Origin: JAKPRU01 sp029568995
GTDB taxonomy: Bacteria; Hinthialibacterota; Hinthialibacteria; Hinthialibacterales; JAKPRU01
Assembly: GCA_035430965.1 (NCBI GenBank)
Contig: DAOMHQ010000265.1
Location: forward strand, 1 to 5,766
Direction of reading: 5' to 3'
DNA length: 5,766 bases
The notes below the pieces were generated by a model. It did not search any database, was not told the origin of the DNA, and saw only the letters and a program-made list of their open reading frames with translations. A program made the position numbers and the translations under genes. This document shows positions 4,676 to 5,766 of the stretch, one piece after another. Each line of letters begins with the position of its first letter. The stretch's first letter is position 1.

Positions 4676-5766
4676 CTACTGATTCTGCAACGCAAGATCC
4701 GCGCGAATCAGGTAACTGCACTTGCAGATGCTCCAGCCGTTGGGAACCAGCACCAGCCCTCCGGCGGGCAGGGCGTTGATCCAGCAGCCCACCCGTGTGC
4801 CGCCGTAATTCCGGGTCTCGTTGCTTTCCTGGAGGTCGATATACCCCATGGTCCCGGATCGGAAGACCAGGAGGTTCCGGGAGCCGGAGATAATGCCGCA
4901 TCCGTACGAACGGGTGAACTTGAACCCGGTGGGTTCGCCGGTCAGGAGATCCCACGCCCCGGGTTGCGCATAGATCTTGTTGTCATTGATCAGGGGACGC
5001 GACGCGTAGTCTGCCTGAATATCCCAGAGTTTGTCTCCCGTGGAGGCGCGGAAAGCGGCCATCCGGCCCCCGACCTCGGACGGCAGCTGGAACCGTGTGG
5101 CCTGGTATGCCATCAGCAGAACATCGTGTTTCAGGCTTACGGAAAGCATTGTGCCATAGATGTGCTCTTTCGATTGCCAGCGGACTTCGCCGGTTTCCGC
5201 GTCCAGAGCTGCCAATCTGCCGAAAGCGTGTTCTTTTTCCTTGGGTTCTTCACCACGGTTGAAGCGGTCGAACTGAGCGATGGGACGGTCGATCAGGTAC
5301 ACTAATCCGTCCCCGATCGCGATGGTGTTATTTCGAATGGAATGATCCGGCCTGTAAGTCCATTTGACCTTTCCCGTATTTGCATCCAGCGCAAAAAGCA
5401 GGCAGGATTCGGTATACATCCCGCTCATGTCGCTCTTGCCGAACCGATAGCCGACCGTGTGATCCGTGTTGCTGAGCGATCCGAAGAGCGTATCTCCGCT
5501 ACAGGAGATATATCCCCAGGTTCCCGGATCGCCATCGGGATGTTCGGGAGCGGTCAACTCTCGCAGAAGTTTGCCGGTTGCCGGGTCCAGGCAGAGACAT
5601 TTGTTTTCGAGGCGGACATAGATGCAGTCTTTGGTCATGCAGAAATTGCTTCCGGTGCCGGATGTTCCCATGAGATGTTCCTGGTGGTAGGGCGTTTGTA
5701 TGCCGGGGAGAGGGTAATCCCACAGGGGCCGACCGTTGTAAGCGTCGATTGCCCGAAGCGAATTGA
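4676..5766 (-). CDS. PQQ-like beta-propeller repeat protein, C-terminal part (runs off the window)
   Basis: The frame is open to the window edge and ends at TAG 4676-4678. It gives 362 visible C-terminal residues; the true start is outside. ATG 5669-5671 is internal, because the codons upstream encode another propeller motif (LRAIDAYNGRPLWDY). Propeller-blade motifs of the L-A-L-D-x-x-T-G-x-x-x-W type appear at visible residues 3-17, 56-70, 123-137, 184-196 and 235-249. The C-terminal 75 residues form a distinct conserved-looking module: SYGCG (286-290), RSGTMGYIDL (302-311), GCWINALPAGGLVLVP (326-341) and CKC (347-349). Such proteins fold as multi-bladed propellers and are often exported. 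Some relatives are PQQ dehydrogenases or assembly scaffolds like BamB, but no catalytic signature is seen here and the specific role is unknown. It converges on gene B with a 406-bp gap. Confidence 0.9.
   Translation of the reverse strand, partial: NSLRAIDAYNGRPLWDYPLPGIQTPYHQEHLMGTSGTGSNFCMTKDCIYVRLENKCLCLDPATGKLLRELTAPEHPDGDPGTWGYISCSGDTLFGSLSNTDHTVGYRFGKSDMSGMYTESCLLFALDANTGKVKWTYRPDHSIRNNTIAIGDGLVYLIDRPIAQFDRFNRGEEPKEKEHAFGRLAALDAETGEVRWQSKEHIYGTMLSVSLKHDVLLMAYQATRFQLPSEVGGRMAAFRASTGDKLWDIQADYASRPLINDNKIYAQPGAWDLLTGEPTGFKFTRSYGCGIISGSRNLLVFRSGTMGYIDLQESNETRNYGGTRVGCWINALPAGGLVLVPNGWSICKCSYLIRADLALQNQ

Noticed and set aside
4463..5305. 280-codon + strand open frame beginning in the 4358-4675 gap
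   Set aside because: It runs antisense through the well-supported propeller gene, has no ribosome-binding site and no recognisable domain; it is a by-product of codon bias on the other strand.

Overview
The window looks like bacterial chromosome from an uncultured or environmental Gram-negative lineage of moderate-to-high GC content. A lineage such as Planctomycetota/PVC, Hydrogenedentota or Sumerlaeota would fit: large exported beta-helix proteins, PQQ-type propeller proteins and abundant short palindromic intergenic repeats are familiar there. This is an impression from gene style, and no marker gene is present to settle it.

Layout. Positions 1-131 hold two near-identical copies of a 43-bp palindromic repeat. 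After a roughly 300-bp leader comes gene A (444-2114, +), an exported right-handed parallel beta-helix protein with a C-terminal segment of the 'choice-of-anchor Q' type. It ends in a short 3' UTR with a palindrome and a strong intrinsic terminator. A second intergenic stretch carries a good promoter with an overlapping dyad, a perfect anti-16S sequence and a leader hairpin. It leads into gene B (2581-4269, +), a close paralogue of gene A with the same kind of 3' UTR and terminator. Next is a gene-free, palindrome-rich stretch of about 320 bp (4358-4675). The right side (4676 to the window edge, -) is the C-terminal part of a PQQ-like beta-propeller protein converging on gene B.

Genes A and B are a tandem duplication of a whole transcription unit: leader hairpin, ribosome-binding region, signal peptide, helix, C-terminus, 3' UTR and terminator. 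Each copy has its own terminator, so they are probably transcribed separately. Both products should be exported and probably act outside the cytoplasm as structural, adhesive or carbohydrate-interacting proteins; the substrate or partner cannot be read from the sequence. The propeller gene is on the other strand and has no visible functional link to the pair.

The features most worth a second look are the leader signals shared by the two paralogues (a 6-6-6 hairpin about 40 nt upstream and an anti-SD-like motif about 200 nt upstream), the dyad straddling the -10 of gene B, the cysteine ladder in the beta-helix, and the promoter-like, hairpin-rich gap at 4358-4675.
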